A model generated the notes under the pieces. That model was not told the DNA's origin and did no database searches. It saw only the letters and a program-made list of their open reading frames with translations. The position numbers and the translations under genes were made by a program. A DNA stretch of 64,000 nucleotides. Origin: Phoronis australis (lineage: Eukaryota; Phoronida; Phoronidae). Positions 32,801 through 44,529 of this stretch are shown here, one piece after another. Location: assembly GCA_002633005.1 (NCBI GenBank), contig NMRA01000104.1, positions 332,070 through 396,069 of the forward strand. Reading direction: 5' to 3'. The number at the start of each line of letters is the position of its first letter. Position 1 is the stretch's first letter.

Positions 32801-33225
32801 AACCCCCAGGGGCAATCATTCAAATTATGCAGTCCGTGGAGGTATGAACTGTTATAAGGAACGATAATTGCCGTGTTAAGAACTCAAACATGAAACAAAA
32901 CCATGATGAATTTTGAAGGGAGCTTCAAGAGAATAAAAACAAATACACTTTAATATTGAATAAAATACACATTTTCTTTCTCATTCTATTGTAAGTGGAT
33001 GCTAGTTTATGTATTCTAACCATTTTCAACCACACAGTAATTTTATTGCTCGTTGAATGTCATTAAAGTATGAATTTATGAGCGTTTACATTGTTCGGAC
33101 TGCGCGCCAAACTAAGTGTTGATTATTCGCCGCTTGGAGCGCTAGTGTTTCGACCAGTAACCATTGCGGCGAAAGGTAAAATGGCGGAGTGAACTCTCCT
33201 ATACTCGTACACTCCTTGATCAAAC

Positions 33226-34640
33226 GCTCCACATTAAAAAAGTTAGGTAAACAGTGGCAGTCGACCACTCAGATTTATTTTAGAATCAGAAAAGCCTGAC
33301 TGATATCTGGAAAATTTTCCATACACACAGTTTGCATTGCCGCGTCCGAGTCGGTTTTTTGAACAGCTACGGTATAAAAGAAGAATAAGCTACAAGGCCA
33401 ACAACAAATTGGATTTTTTCAAAATCACATTCAAGGAATCAAAGAAATGCCCTTCGTAGCCTCCACACGCAGAGCAAATCTAAAAATGCCCAGCCAATCT
33501 AGCACTCTCAAAACTATTGAGTACCACCAATGTTGAATTGACATACCATGGATGTTATAGCTGTGTGAAATGGCACACTACATTGGAAAGCTAAAGCGGA
33601 AAAATCCAGGACACATATTTTCTCTTCGAGAATTAAAATCTCTGCAGGACCAAACAACTCAAAACCAGAATTTATCACGCCAGGAAGGACGATATCACAT
33701 TGAAAGATCAATGCTTGTGGATAGTCACGTGGTGTCCTGGCATGACCATTATCTGGCGTGATAAATTTTCGGTCCTGGCGTGTTACATGTACGTTTTGGT
33801 CTTGCAAAGTTAAATTTTCGGTACTGACGTGATAAATTATAAGTCCTGACGTGGCAAATTCTCAGTCCTGGCGTGATAAATTTTGGTCACGAGTTTTTTT
33901 TTTGCGGAGAGAAAATGATGTTTTGAACTGTTTTTAATTCTTGAATAAGTGAAAGCTCTGGTTTTGAGGTATTTATTTTTGGTTCTACAGAGTAAAAATA
34001 ATGTTTTGGCCCGTTTTTAAATCTTGCACAGAAATTCTGTGTCCTGAAATCTTTTTTCGCTTTGGCTGTCCATTCACTGCGGTTGCATTGTTATATATCT
34101 TGCGTCCTGAAGGGTCTTAATAATTGTTGCCAACACTTCTAAGCGTGTACTGCGTCATTGTAGTAGCGCAAGGTGACCTTCAATATATTTTTTCAATTCC
34201 CATCACTGTAAATTCATCTTTAATCTCTTAATCCCAAAATAAGACCTTTCAATTCAATGCACCTTAATGTCCATAAGTCAGTGACATTCACCAATACAAC
34301 TATCTCGGCCATCTCAATGCGGGCTGACTTTTTATTACACTGATGAAATAACACACCTCTTCTCACACATAATCCTAATCATAATTGAGCTGTTTGATAA
34401 CGCACGGGTGAGATAAAAGGACTTATGTGTCTATCAAGGTGATTTTTATTGCCAATCAGCTGCAGAGCAAATTTATGGGAGGGATTTTGGTTTCATGAGC
34501 TTTAAATTGTTTAATGTTACAGAACTGACATTTAGTTTATGACGTTTTACTTCTCGTATTACAATTGCGTACTTTGACGGAAGGGAGGAAATGCTAGATC
34601 AAAGGTTTTAAAATTTGCTATAAAATAGTTTTGATGATAA
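33226..34640. other. No gene; degenerate tandem repeat at 33690-33895
   Basis: Between 33690 and 33895 the motif CCTGGCGTGATAAATTTTCG and variants recurs at about 30-base spacing, with inverted partners near 33660. The surrounding sequence holds no supported gene. Confidence 0.55.
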
Positions 34641-34879
34641 AATTGCTTGAAGCTGCATTTCACCCTGTTTAGGTGGCTAAGAATGGAACTGAGTCTTACT
34701 CTCATAAAATATGTCTCGTGATATTTCTAGCATTGTTCTCAATCGGTTCATATGACCTGGTATCTGTCCATATTGGTGTAATTCAAAATATAAAATGCGA
34801 ATACTGGAAAAACACTTATATTTTCCTGATGATTGCGTGGGAAGAATGCACTGTACAGTGTGGGAGAGGAAGGTGTTTT

Positions 34880-34965
34880 TTTTTTCAGAACAGTCCCAGC
34901 GCGGATTCGAATCAGAAACCTCTTGGCCAAAGCTTAACGCTCTGCTGGCTGAGGGAAATCTCAGA
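34880..34965 (-). ncRNA. tRNA-like (SINE-type) sequence
   Basis: The minus strand reads TCAGCCAGCAGAGCGTTAAG, then TTTGGCCAAGAGGTTT and a B-box-like GATTCGAATCC. The same order (CGCCAGCAGAGCGTTACACT, then GGGGTTCGAGGCT) occurs at 37875-37930 on the plus strand. Acceptor arms do not pair cleanly, so these look like tRNA-derived repeats. Confidence 0.4.
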
Positions 34966-36025
34966 GTATTTTAAAAGCATCGGCCTCCATTTCAGCGAAT
35001 GACAGACAGATTCATCGACAGTACATGTCGATTTGTAGTGACGTCGCAGTGTATTTTATTTTGTTATTATAATACCTCTTGTCAAAGCTAAACTATTTCA
35101 CCAAGAACAAGTCAGGATTATGTAGTGATCCACGTAAACTGTACTCGTTGTAATCGAGCACCTATTAAATGGCACATTTCTTGAGTTCGGAAAATGAGAA
35201 CAGAAAATGTCGAATATAATTCCGCGTACAAAGATTTCCAGTGGACCTGATACCACTATCTTACGTTTTGTGGTTATAGTAAAGGAAAGAGCTTACTTCG
35301 AATAACTGCTAACAACGTCTTAACTTGAAATGATATTAAACCCTGTTTCAACGCCCTTCATCCAACCCTTGTTCTGTCCCCGGCATAGGTGTGTCTCTCT
35401 TGAGTGTTAAAAACACAATCATACATACTGACAAAATGAATTTTGCTGTGCATCTCGTTTGAAACATAGTAGCGCCTGCTGGTTTAGTAGACTTCTTAAA
35501 CTAGTTTGCTCCAATATTTTGAGGACGATTAAAGATCATTATTTGAAGTGTTTTAGATATGCGGGTAAGAAAGTAATTGTAAATATCTGTTTAGGTTATG
35601 TTGAACCTCATTGACAAGTCTGCGTATTTAGCCAAAAAATCAACAAAACTATAGATTTTAACCACGTGATAGTACACATTTTTTAAATTAAAAAGCCTGT
35701 AGAATTTGATTTTTGACTTCTTACCAATCTGCCATTAATTGTGCCACACGATCCTGTCTTTTTAGTATTAAACTTTAGGGAAAAAGAAAAGGAAGATGTT
35801 AACAAAACAATAACGGTATCAGTAACATACTCAAATTTTATTTGGTATGCATGTTTTATACTTCTTTTTATTTATGTTATTTTTTATTGTGGTAACCCCA
35901 TCAGTTTTCATTGCGTTCCATGGGGACCCTCAATAAAACAAACACAAAGACAGTAAGACACAAACCGACTTAAAATCAATGGTAAACTTAATACTTAAGT
36001 ATGTTGGTACGACACGTCTAAAGCA
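34966..36025. other. No gene recognised
   Basis: AT-rich. The frame at 35741-35956 is hydrophobic in its second half but has no start context or partner. Some sequence may be 3' flank of the adjoining LINE fragment. Confidence 0.4.
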
Positions 36026-36029
36026 TTTA

Positions 36030-36900
36030 TACATACATGCTGATAGGAATTTACGTCCTGTGTGTTTTCATTATTCTCGTCTCCGTATGGAGGTTTTCAA
36101 TATTAATATCGCTAACACAGGACAGCCCTATTTTGGATAGCCTGGATAGTTTTCATATTTTTGTGAGATGCAGGGCCAAACGACGCGAGGCAGTAATCTG
36201 TGTGAGGTTGAATGATTGCGTTGAAAAGGATTTTCAGTGTCACTCTGTCCACAAATTTACCAATGCGTTTCAACACGCCCATTTTCTTAGAACCTTTTCC
36301 GAGATATAATCAATGTGGTGAGAGAACTTAAGGTTTTGACCATATAGCAGTCCCAGATATTTAAAGAAAATCTCGTTCTCATTTGGACTTTCAGCCATAC
36401 CCAATGACGAGGTTTGGTTTCCAAGTCTTTGAGATGTGCCAAACAGAAGAGTTTTAGTTTTTCACACATGTAGGGGTAAGTTATTGGCCAATCTGAAGTG
36501 ACTGCCACAATTGAGACCTGGATTTCAGAGGAGGTTCTGCCTGAGGACAGTAGTGTCACCCGCATACAGAACCATCTTAGAATTTGGGATTACTGAGTGG
36601 AGACAATTTACAAACATGCAAAATAGCAAGGACCCCAGTATTGACCCCTGTGGGACACCTGTTTTAACAGGTTGGAGGTAAGAGACATCCTTGCCGACAC
36701 GGGTAGCCTGGGTTCTGTTATCAATATAATCCTGAAACCATTTGGCTTCGACACCGGCGACCCCATAAGCTTTCAGCTTCTGCAAAAAGTTGGTTTTGTC
36801 GACGGTGTCAAAAGCCTTTTTTCAACTAATAAAGACAAGGCTTGATCCGTATTTCTATAAATATGGTCAATGACGTCAATAATTGTTTGTGAATTTTTTA
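36030..36900 (-). pseudogene. Jockey/CR1-like LINE reverse transcriptase fragment
   Basis: Minus-strand frames give KAFDTVDKTNFLQKLKAYGV, then W-x2-DYIDNRTQ, the RT motif TGVPQGSILGSLLFCMFVN and YAGDTTVL in place of the usual YADDT, so the catalytic first Asp is lost. Further frames toward 36040 match the C-terminal part of the plus-strand LINE at 46070 (DINIENL). Frameshifts near 36525 and 36820 confirm decay. It lies in the inferred gene B intron. Confidence 0.85.
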
Positions 36901-37100
36901 ATTTAAAACATTTTTTTCATGAAAATCATCTTATTTTTGATAACCCCTCATAAAAACATTTCAAAAACAATTCCTAATAAAGTTTTTAAAAGAATAGTGC
37001 ATAAAGTATAGTATTTGAAACTTTCACTTGAATCTGACCAAACCATTTCTGAGATATGATGTTCCAAAGTTCAACAAATTTGGAATATTTCTATAGGTCT
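36901..37100. repeat. Dispersed repeat family member
   Basis: The pattern CCCCTCATAAAAACATTTC, AATTCCTAATAAAG-TTT, AATAGTGCA, ACTTTCACTTGAATCTGACC and CCATTTCTGAGATA recurs in diverged form at 40390-40560 and 49770-49870, and inverted near 50540-50650. It is an interspersed repeat with no coding capacity. Confidence 0.6.
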
Positions 37101-38325
37101 GAGTAAAATTCAACGGACATCCAACACACATTTTGGAATTATTGTTGGAAAGGATAGACTTCTTGAAGTTATTAGCTATGACCAGAGCCAATCCGTTGTG
37201 CTGTTGTTAATTTCATTAAAAATTCCTAATTCTCACCGTTGTCCCTGAAATCATAGACCGCTAACTCCGTATATTTTCAATGGACGAAATGTGTGATCTT
37301 ACACAAGCCGTGACGTCATTATTCACTAGCGACACTTGGCAGATATAGCACGCATTACTTCCGGCAAGTACGTCGTCTGCTAATCATCGTCATTTTGTCG
37401 GAATTTGTATCGGTGATTTTGCCAACTAACATCCGTGTTTAAATAAATTCAACGCTCGTAAAACGTTAACATCTTAAAAAGCTCATATTAATACTCCAGA
37501 AATAACCGCCAGGCCTTACTCAAAAACCAATCTCACACCTCAGCAGCAGTTTTACTTGACATTTCATTTTAAGCTCGAATGCACGCCGGTGCCACCCAAA
37601 ATTTTTGGACTCTACTGTTGGAAGACCTTCAACAACGTTTCAATGACGATTTTTTTTCGTTGTAGTAGACAGGAAAATAGATGGAAGAGTTTCCCGTCAC
37701 AATACACTGACCGAAAGCTGAGCTTGCAATGTTTAGAGGGTGGCGCCACCTCTAGGATATTTCGCAAGAAAATGTCGTAATTTCGAATCTGTTGTCTATG
37801 ATCTATGCTGAAATGAAGACTGGTGACGATTTAGCTCTGAACATGCTTAACCATCTATCCAGCGGGATTAAACTCCGCCAGCAGAGCGTTACACTTCGAC
37901 CGCGGGGGTTCGAGGCTCGGTTCATCACTGAGGCTGGCATGATACGGGAATACCGTTTACAGAACTTGCTACCCAAAGACTAGGCTAGGCGAGGTGCTTT
38001 ATCCTGCGCGGTCTCTTACGGCATAAGGGAATTCTGGCAACATAAAGGTAATGATTAATGATTTTCAAATGTGCCTTTGTTAGAAAGTACTGCACCTGTA
38101 ACTATTTCCACCAGATTGATTATATTGCATTGAAAACTCAAAGCGTATGGTAACGCGCTGTCTACAGATGATCACGGGTGTAATTTTCAAACACAATTTT
38201 TAAATCTTGAATTTCAGAAAATCACGTTTCTCGACAAAAATGTCCCTTTAATTAGCACCCTTTCTAGTATCGTATTCATAGAGAGATTGTTAGCACACCC
38301 GCCAGCATGCCAGCTGGGGTAAAGT
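37101..38325. other. No gene; tRNA-like box near 37875-37930
   Basis: The plus strand carries CGCCAGCAGAGCGTTACACT and GGGGTTCGAGGCT, a tRNA-like A/B box pair related to 34880-34965. The overlapping frames (37556-37780, 37792-37983) have no domain. Confidence 0.4.
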
Positions 38326-38329
38326 ACAT

Positions 38330-38780
38330 GAAATGGTGGTCGTCATGGCAAATAAAGCAACACATGAAAAGAATCCCACGTTGACACCCAAACCGGTCGA
38401 GATTGGGCATCTCGACCGGCGCAGCACAGAATTTGCTGAGTCAGATCAAAGACGCCGTAATGCTGGCCGGGTGTCTCGTTCTCTAGATAATGAGACGATC
38501 ATATATACATTAGGGGCGACAATATTTATATTTAAATTTTCGTTCTGAAAGTTTGTAAATATTTTAATTGTTCGTGAAAAGCACACACGATTAGGTTTTT
38601 GAATAATAAAAATAGAACAAGGAACTTGACTTTTATTAACTAAAACATTTGTTTAATGTTGCAATAATATGTTCCTCATTAATTATGCAGCGTGTGCAAC
38701 ATAACTGGACCAATTACCAAAACCACCAGGCAACAGTTGGATTTTGAGGTAAGGCATGTGTCATCGCACAATTCTTGGCA
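38330..38780 (+). repeat. Left copy of a ~450-bp direct repeat
   Basis: Shares with 41725-42220 the blocks ACGTTGAC, GGTCGAGATTGGGCATCTCG, GTTCTCTAGATA, TAGGGGCGACA, AAATTTTCGTT and TGTGCAACATAA, with CACCAGG near the end. Both copies are in the same orientation 3.4 kb apart. LTR-like termini of one element or two insertions of one family are both possible. No TG...CA ends or internal gag-pol were found. Confidence 0.65.
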
Positions 38781-38814
38781 TGAGAGTATTCAGTCACGTC
38801 CCCGGTCATTGGCG

Positions 38815-38965
38815 GCTCAGCACTGAAATATGTAAGGGGAGGGGGTTATAGACCCCCAGCTCCCCTGTGGTGCACCGCCCATAGACCATGGGTCCCAGAG
38901 CACTGGAAAAAGTGGGGGCTATAGCCCCCCAGCCCCCTATGGTGCACCGCCCATGCCGGTGGTGT
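38815..38965 (-). repeat. Tandem GGTGCACCGCCCATG repeat
   Basis: Two ~75-base units contain CCCCCAGC(T/C)CCC, TGGTGCACCGCCCATA/G and an AGCACTG motif. The same pair of units occurs in opposite orientation at 60180-60335, just after gene C. Confidence 0.75.
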
Positions 38966-39762
38966 CCTTTCAAAGACTATAATTTTCAAACGCCACTTTT
39001 TGAGTAAGAATTTCTACATCTTGGTTACGCTGCCAATAAGAAGCGTTTGAATACACCTTATCTGTTACGACTTATTCCAATTTAAAGTGTTTCCCGTAAT
39101 TTTAAGACTCTCTGATGATAACTCAAATGCTCCTCGGTGGTAGTTTGATATGCTTACATATCCTCTGCTATTTGTAGGCAATTCTCGAACGACTGTAGAT
39201 AGAATTAAAAGTGAAACTGAAACAACTTCGGAAGGCTATGTAGGAATCACACATATTTTAGCAAATTTTGTGACCCACTATCACTCACTCTTTTAAGGAA
39301 TGAATTAATCTCATATACAACAATACTCAGACGACACTGGCATAAAGGTAGTTCAAGATAAGCCGGAGCTCGCATATTATGATTTAACGGCTGCATAGCA
39401 TCTGTACAAACAAGTGAATGGGTGGATATCAAACTGTTTTTGACCATTTTATAACTTCGCACCAGAAACGTTATCTTTCCAAATATTATTGTGCCGATAA
39501 TCAAATTTCAACTTTACTGAAGTTTTGACGTAAAACTATCATTTAATACAGATGCTGTTGCACGGATTTACAGCATTTTAGAAATAAACTGCAAATGAAA
39601 TGCCAAATTGCTAACTTTACAGACTTGTGATAAATGAAAATTTATCTCTTCTCAATGATGCCGCCACAGCTGGCATTTATGTTGTTTATCTAGCTAATCA
39701 TCCACCATTTCATGACACTTGTTAAGCCAACAGTGCGCAGTGAATGCGCAACAATTTCCTAC

Positions 39763-39859
39763 CCAAAGTCAGTGTAGTGCTGCCTCCGCTGTTCTTTTTT
39801 CCGGCCCACACGCTCATCAACAGCAGGCAGGCAATCATTGACAAGAACAAACCCTTCAT
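39763..39859 (-). CDS. Gene B exon 1: signal-peptide exon
   Basis: The minus-strand ATG at 39859 opens a 97-base exon of 32 codons ending in a phase-1 donor G|GTAGGA at 39762. The peptide begins MKGLFLSMIACLLLMSVWAG, a good signal peptide, then KKN and a Ser/Thr-rich linker. It closely parallels gene C exon 1 (MKLICLFLLACLVSSVFS, KKN, ending LT). No other signal exon was found upstream of the exon at 27075-26900 on this strand, so I join them, implying a 12,687-bp intron. The join is inference; an undetected closer exon 2 would break it. Confidence 0.62.
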
Positions 39860-39869
39860 AATGCCCGCA

Positions 39870-41720
39870 AACACAAATCTGGTGTAGCCAGCTAGTTAAA
39901 GTAGCTCAATACTGATTGTAAAAAGAACTTCAATGTTTAAGTACAATCAGTTCGTTGACAACCTCCGTTACGCAGCGGGGTTGACAACAGTCCTACGTCA
40001 CTTACGCATTGCCACGTAAAGAGTCGGTCATGCGTGAACGCATTCTTCACAAGATTTCGTTCCCAACCAATTTGACCTCTAGTTTCCGGAAACGCTTTCA
40101 AATTAACGATAATATCAACAAACTCTCAACTCTGGGTACGTATTACAATAGGAGCTTACCAATAAGCCTGTGTATTTATTGTCATTTATCAAAAACTATA
40201 GGTTTAACTCAGTGTAAGTGATAGTCTATATTTTCTGCAAGTACAAAGCCAGCAGAATTTAATTTCAACACTCAATAATGGGGCCGCGTGGCCATTTTCT
40301 GATATAATTAATAAAGATGAACGCTCGAAAACGCCGTTTCAGTTTTCAAAATTATCTTTCATTTTTGTTAATATGCAAATTTTGAGTTTTTTATTATATG
40401 TCTTTTGATACACCTCACGTAAAAATGGAACGATATAAATACAATTCCTAACAGCCTTTAGAGGAACAGTGCACACATGTAAGAAAAGTTTCTGAACACT
40501 TCATTTAAATTTAATTAGCCATTTCTGAGATACTGCATTCCGTGCTTGTACATTTTTCTAACTTAACCTTAAAATACAAATTGAAGCACCAAATCCCTAT
40601 TTGATTTCATTAAAACAGAGGCTCAGTTTCTAGTTATATTGTTAGAATATGCCATTAGTCAACGAGCAATTCGTGGATCATTTTAGAAAAAGTTACCCCA
40701 GGGTCTCAAATTTTTAATCCGATTCAAGAGGCGTTTGGGCTGGGTTAGCCGCAGGTGATTTGATGTTACTTCGATTTTTGATATGAAGGGCGGCATTTCA
40801 ACGCGTATGATTTCGTATGCTGCCTTCGTTTAAGTCCCTCGGCGTACAAAACTGCATTCCAATTTGATTAAACACATTAATTCACTCGGTTGAGATCTGT
40901 AGTTTCACAGCATGCTGGAAGACCTCATATCGATAATTTAGTCACTATCATCAGTTTTGATCAGCTGCTGCATACTGTAATACTATGTGTAGTATGAAAG
41001 ACAAAATGAGCCCTCGGCGATTGCGACTACCATTGTAGCCGTTGGCCCAAGCTCACATTGTGTTGTTTGAATTTTTATGCCCCAAATGACGCAGGGCGCG
41101 CTCCTAAAATTATCGCTCGCCATAATAAAGATAAAATTAAACATCTGTGAACAGAACTAAGATTTGGGATTCTTATATATGTCCCTAATTGGGACTGTTT
41201 CATGCAGTTGGGCACAGGTATTTTGTGACTTGTGTTTCAATGCACCGACAGGACTACCCATCGCCACACTAATGTAATGAAAGAAACTGTTGAAGGATTT
41301 ACTTATTCCGCTTACTTTGTTACGCTTGTAGCCGGGATTTTACAATAAGTGGCTCAGTGCTGGGTTGCTTTTTCCGGGCAGCGCTTGCAGACGGGGCTAT
41401 ATCTTACCAAACTATGGTGCGTTTGGCTGTACTTTCACAAAAGTCACACACTTCATACAAAGATCCTAACCATCTCGCTTTTGACACCGATTGCGTAGTG
41501 AGCATCTCATGGGAGTTCCTTGGCAATGACGCTCAGCGTGCAGACAATGCGCATTGAAAGTGAGCGGGCATTTTAGCCTTATTTCTGTGTAATCAAAAAT
41601 CATATAAGGCCTGGTGTAATTACATCATGGAAGGCTCTAAAATAACTTGATGGAGACTAAAACAAACGTGACCTCAGGGACTGGATGACAAAAAAGGCTA
41701 TTGAAAAAGCCACCGCGCTC
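39870..41720. other. No further gene recognised
   Basis: The region upstream of gene B exon 1 has no clear TATA box; TACTTTAACTAGC near 39893-39905 is a weak candidate. It includes a diverged copy of the dispersed repeat at 40390-40560. Short frames (40009-40221, 41357-41557) have no domain. Confidence 0.45.
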
Positions 41721-41724
41721 TCTA

Positions 41725-42220
41725 ACGACATGGTTAAGTCCCAGAATTGAATACCAATTAAACCTTGATGAAAAGAACTCTACGTTGACTCCCTTACCGG
41801 ACGAGATTGGCGAACTCGACCGGTTTTGTCTTCCTCGAATTGCGCCGGCATTGATCAAAGACACCATGCTGTTGCAGTTAATTACATCGCTTCAGGCTGC
41901 TGATTTTATCGTTCTCTAGATAGTCAGACCCATCATAAACACACTATAGGGGCGACAAAAGACAAGTATTTTTAAATTTTCGTTTTGAAAGTCTTTAAAT
42001 AGCACATTTGAATAGTTCGTGAGAAGTACACGGGGTTAGGTATTTTTTTAATTTAGAAGATCGGACAAGAAATGTGAATTTTACAACCTAAAATTTTGTA
42101 GAATCTTTCCATATTACGCTACTCATTAATTTTACTAGGTGTGCAACATAATTACCAAACCACCAGGAAGAAGTTGAATTTTGAGATAAGACAAGTGTCA
42201 TCCTACAATTTTCAGTTTTT
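41725..42220 (+). repeat. Right copy of the ~450-bp direct repeat
   Basis: Same landmarks as 38330-38780, including CACTATAGGGGCGACAAAAG and TTTTTAAATTTTCGTT. The two copies are clearly diverged, so they are not recent LTRs. Confidence 0.65.
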
Positions 42221-42781
42221 AAAAAGAATAGAAACGGGGCCACAGCTGCACCACCGAAAAATTTTACACTGACCGATATCTGGATATTGCATCTTGGCCT
42301 TTGTCATTTTCACATTTTGACCTTTATAAAGTTCAATAATTGCATAATGATCTGAACTGCAGTACCTCCATGTAAAGCTGTGTGTCTGAAATACTGGCGA
42401 CATCTTTCGGTATGTGACAAAAGTTCGCAAGTACCGTCTGCATCGCTGGACCATAAGGTGGCACTGAACAGTTATGCTGCGGCCGCGGCCAATTTGCACT
42501 TCCGAAATATTAAAATTTTGGAGTAGGCCAAGTTTGGGGGCATTTTGTAGGTAGGCATTGCATGTAGGCTCAGTGAATGTTATTTGTATTTTTTGAACAT
42601 GCTGAGAATGAAAAAAGGCCACTTTCCCGGCTGTAGCTGCAATCTTCTTCAAGATGGTGGCCCCCTGTTGCAATTGTGCATTGCTGTGAAGCATCTGAGA
42701 AATTGGCCGCGATTTCAGGTAGCCCTCAATCAAGCCAGATTTGCAAAAAACTAGTTGGTTGACAGTACTTTTGAACCACAT
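42212..42781 (-). CDS. Unidentified 189-residue ORF
   Basis: The longest frame in the window apart from the Penelope RT starts at ATG 42781 and runs without stop to 42212. The residue mix is protein-like, with segments such as ILKKIAATAGKVAFFHSQHV, ITFTEPTCNAYLQNAP and RCRRYLRTFVTYRKMSPVF. There is no signal peptide, clear membrane segment or domain I recognise. It could be a gene or unspliced exon, a fragment of an unfamiliar mobile element, or chance in slightly GC-richer DNA. Its end abuts the direct repeat at 41725-42220. Confidence 0.35.
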   Translation of the reverse strand: MWFKSTVNQLVFCKSGLIEGYLKSRPISQMLHSNAQLQQGATILKKIAATAGKVAFFHSQHVQKIQITFTEPTCNAYLQNAPKLGLLQNFNISEVQIGRGRSITVQCHLMVQRCRRYLRTFVTYRKMSPVFQTHSFTWRYCSSDHYAIIELYKGQNVKMTKAKMQYPDIGQCKIFRWCSCGPVSILFKN

Positions 42782-42789
42782 TTTTGGAA

Positions 42790-43595
42790 TCGGTAGGAAA
42801 TTTGCTTTCGGAGTCTAATGTTGGCTTTAGTCGAGCATTGGCAGGGAAGTGGTGGTTTTGGGGTCAAAAGTGCCGATTTTGCATTTTTGCCCTTATTTTT
42901 CTTAGTCTAGTTTGATGTTCACTGGGAGTGAAAGGGTCAAAAATACACGAGAGAATAAAGATTCTGTGCTCATCTCTAGGGCTTGTGATGTCAGTGACAT
43001 GACTCAAAAAGTTTTCTTTATTTACATGCAGTTTTTGACAGAGTGAAGAAAGGGTGAAGAGTCCATAGACATGTGTTTTGACAGGAAAACCCCTGTAAGA
43101 ACTGTTCAGTGCCTCCTAACCAACGCTGGCCTACGTACTTGCTTGTCCTTTTCCGTTTCCTTAGTCAATTCTCCGCATATTACTTATAACTAACGGAGTA
43201 GGTCTGTACAAAAAAGAGATGTTGCATATTACCTAAGAAGAAAATGTGAACCTCAATATAAAGCCAACTGGTGGATTGCGCCACATCTGTCGCGTGGTCG
43301 GAAAGACGGGAAATCTCGCTGGTTCCCTACGTGCCTAGCCAGCACGCAGGTATCACGCAGTAGCACGCGCTTTAGAATTGGTTGATGTAACCTCGGCAGT
43401 CATTGGTTAACTTTACAACGTGAAAAAATGGCGGACTATGAGCGATTTTTAGCCTTGTCATGCAAGTGGCGCATCAGCAACTGTTTCGTTTCGGCAGTAA
43501 TGTTTTTGATCGACATATGTCCCGAATGATATATAATAGTTCGTGCGTCGCAAGCTCGTTATCAGAGATGAAACCAAGACCGGGGTAGGCGATAT
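42790..43595. other. No gene recognised
   Basis: No supported frames or repeats. AT-rich unique sequence. Confidence 0.4.
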
Positions 43596-43697
43596 AAGGT
43601 CATTTATTATGACTAATACAATTACAAGTAAGGTCATTTATATGACTAATACAATTACAAGTAAGGTCAGTTATATGACTAATACAATTACAAGTAA
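43596..43697. repeat. 33-bp minisatellite, three units
   Basis: AAGGTCATTTATATGACTAA followed by TACAATTACAAGT is repeated three times with one or two substitutions and a two-base insertion in the first unit. Confidence 0.95.
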
Positions 43698-44176
43698 TAG
43701 ATAGTGACTAAACATAAGTAAGGTAAAAAATACTAATCTCTGGTAAGATGGGCGAATGAAAAGCGCCACAAGAGATGTAGTACATACATGTACAACAAAC
43801 ACATATCTGGCCGATTTAACCGGTGTGTTATTCATCGACAGAAGAAAGATGCACTACGAAAAGGCGCAACCACAATTTCTGGGATTCACATTTCCTGAAC
43901 ATAAATTATACTCACCGATTTTTCTGTACAACAGACCACATATACACTTGCTCCATTAGTCATGCCAGTTTGCGTAAAGTGCTGCCTGATGAGAATTCGA
44001 CCAGCCAATCAGAAACGCCGATGTAAAAAATTTCCCGAGGAAAATTAAATGATACCTGGGTGCTGGCTACTACTTAGCAGCAAACAGGGAACCAGCGAGG
44101 AAGGGAAATAAGCTCTACCACACGGTGTAGGGTGTACACATAAATATGTCTTTACTTATCGTTCACACGGAGCTAG

Positions 44177-44452
44177 GTGCAGGCGCAAGTAGTTGCTATG
44201 CAAATTGCCATTATTAAGCCAATGGTGACAACATGGTTGAGCAAAATAGTCAATAAAATAGGTGGTCAATCTTCTAGTAAGTTAATGAATAATCAGAAAA
44301 TAAATGAACAGGCTCGCGCAAAAGTCAGAACAATTCAAAGACGTTCAGCTGTGGATCGTAACGAATGTCTTGCTTGTTGCACTTCTAGAGATCTGTCCAA
44401 GAAATACTACTTACAAGACGGCGCAATCATAACGATGACGTGGAGCAAATAA
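44177..44452 (+). CDS. Unidentified small ORF with downstream AATAAA
   Basis: A 91-codon frame opens at 44177 and ends TGA/TAA-equivalent at 44452, with a basic middle (INEQARAKVRTIQRRSA) and NECLACC near the C-terminus. A canonical AATAAA lies about 60 bases past the stop (44513), a plausible polyadenylation signal. The start codon context and any upstream exon are unclear. I recognise no family. Confidence 0.3.
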   Translation: MQAQVVAMQIAIIKPMVTTWLSKIVNKIGGQSSSKLMNNQKINEQARAKVRTIQRRSAVDRNECLACCTSRDLSKKYYLQDGAIITMTWSK

Positions 44453-44529
44453 TACAAAATTGGTCGCCTTATCACCATCTTGTGTTATTCAACCAATGTT
44501 GGTATTGCCAGAATAAATATTGTTTATAT

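Larger units (their letters stand above)
31067..33218. mobile_element. P-element-like (THAP) DNA transposon relic with 7-bp target duplications
   Basis: The left end CAAGGAGTGTAGTAGTATAG at 31067 is mirrored by CTATACTCGTACACTCCTTG ending at 33218, with extension through GAGAGTTCACT. ATCAAAC directly abuts both ends (31060-31066 and 33219-33225), a perfect 7-bp target-site duplication. The element is 2152 bp. It contains a THAP-like first exon at 31176 and a second coding-like segment near 31715-31875. An N is at 31712. P elements usually duplicate 8 bp, so the ends could be off by one base. It lies in the inferred gene B intron. Confidence 0.85.

Noticed and set aside
36037-36309. Plus-strand hydrophobic N-terminus as a signal-peptide exon
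   Set aside because: The opposite strand is the C-terminal part of the LINE reverse transcriptase, matching the fragment at 46070; the plus frame is a shadow.
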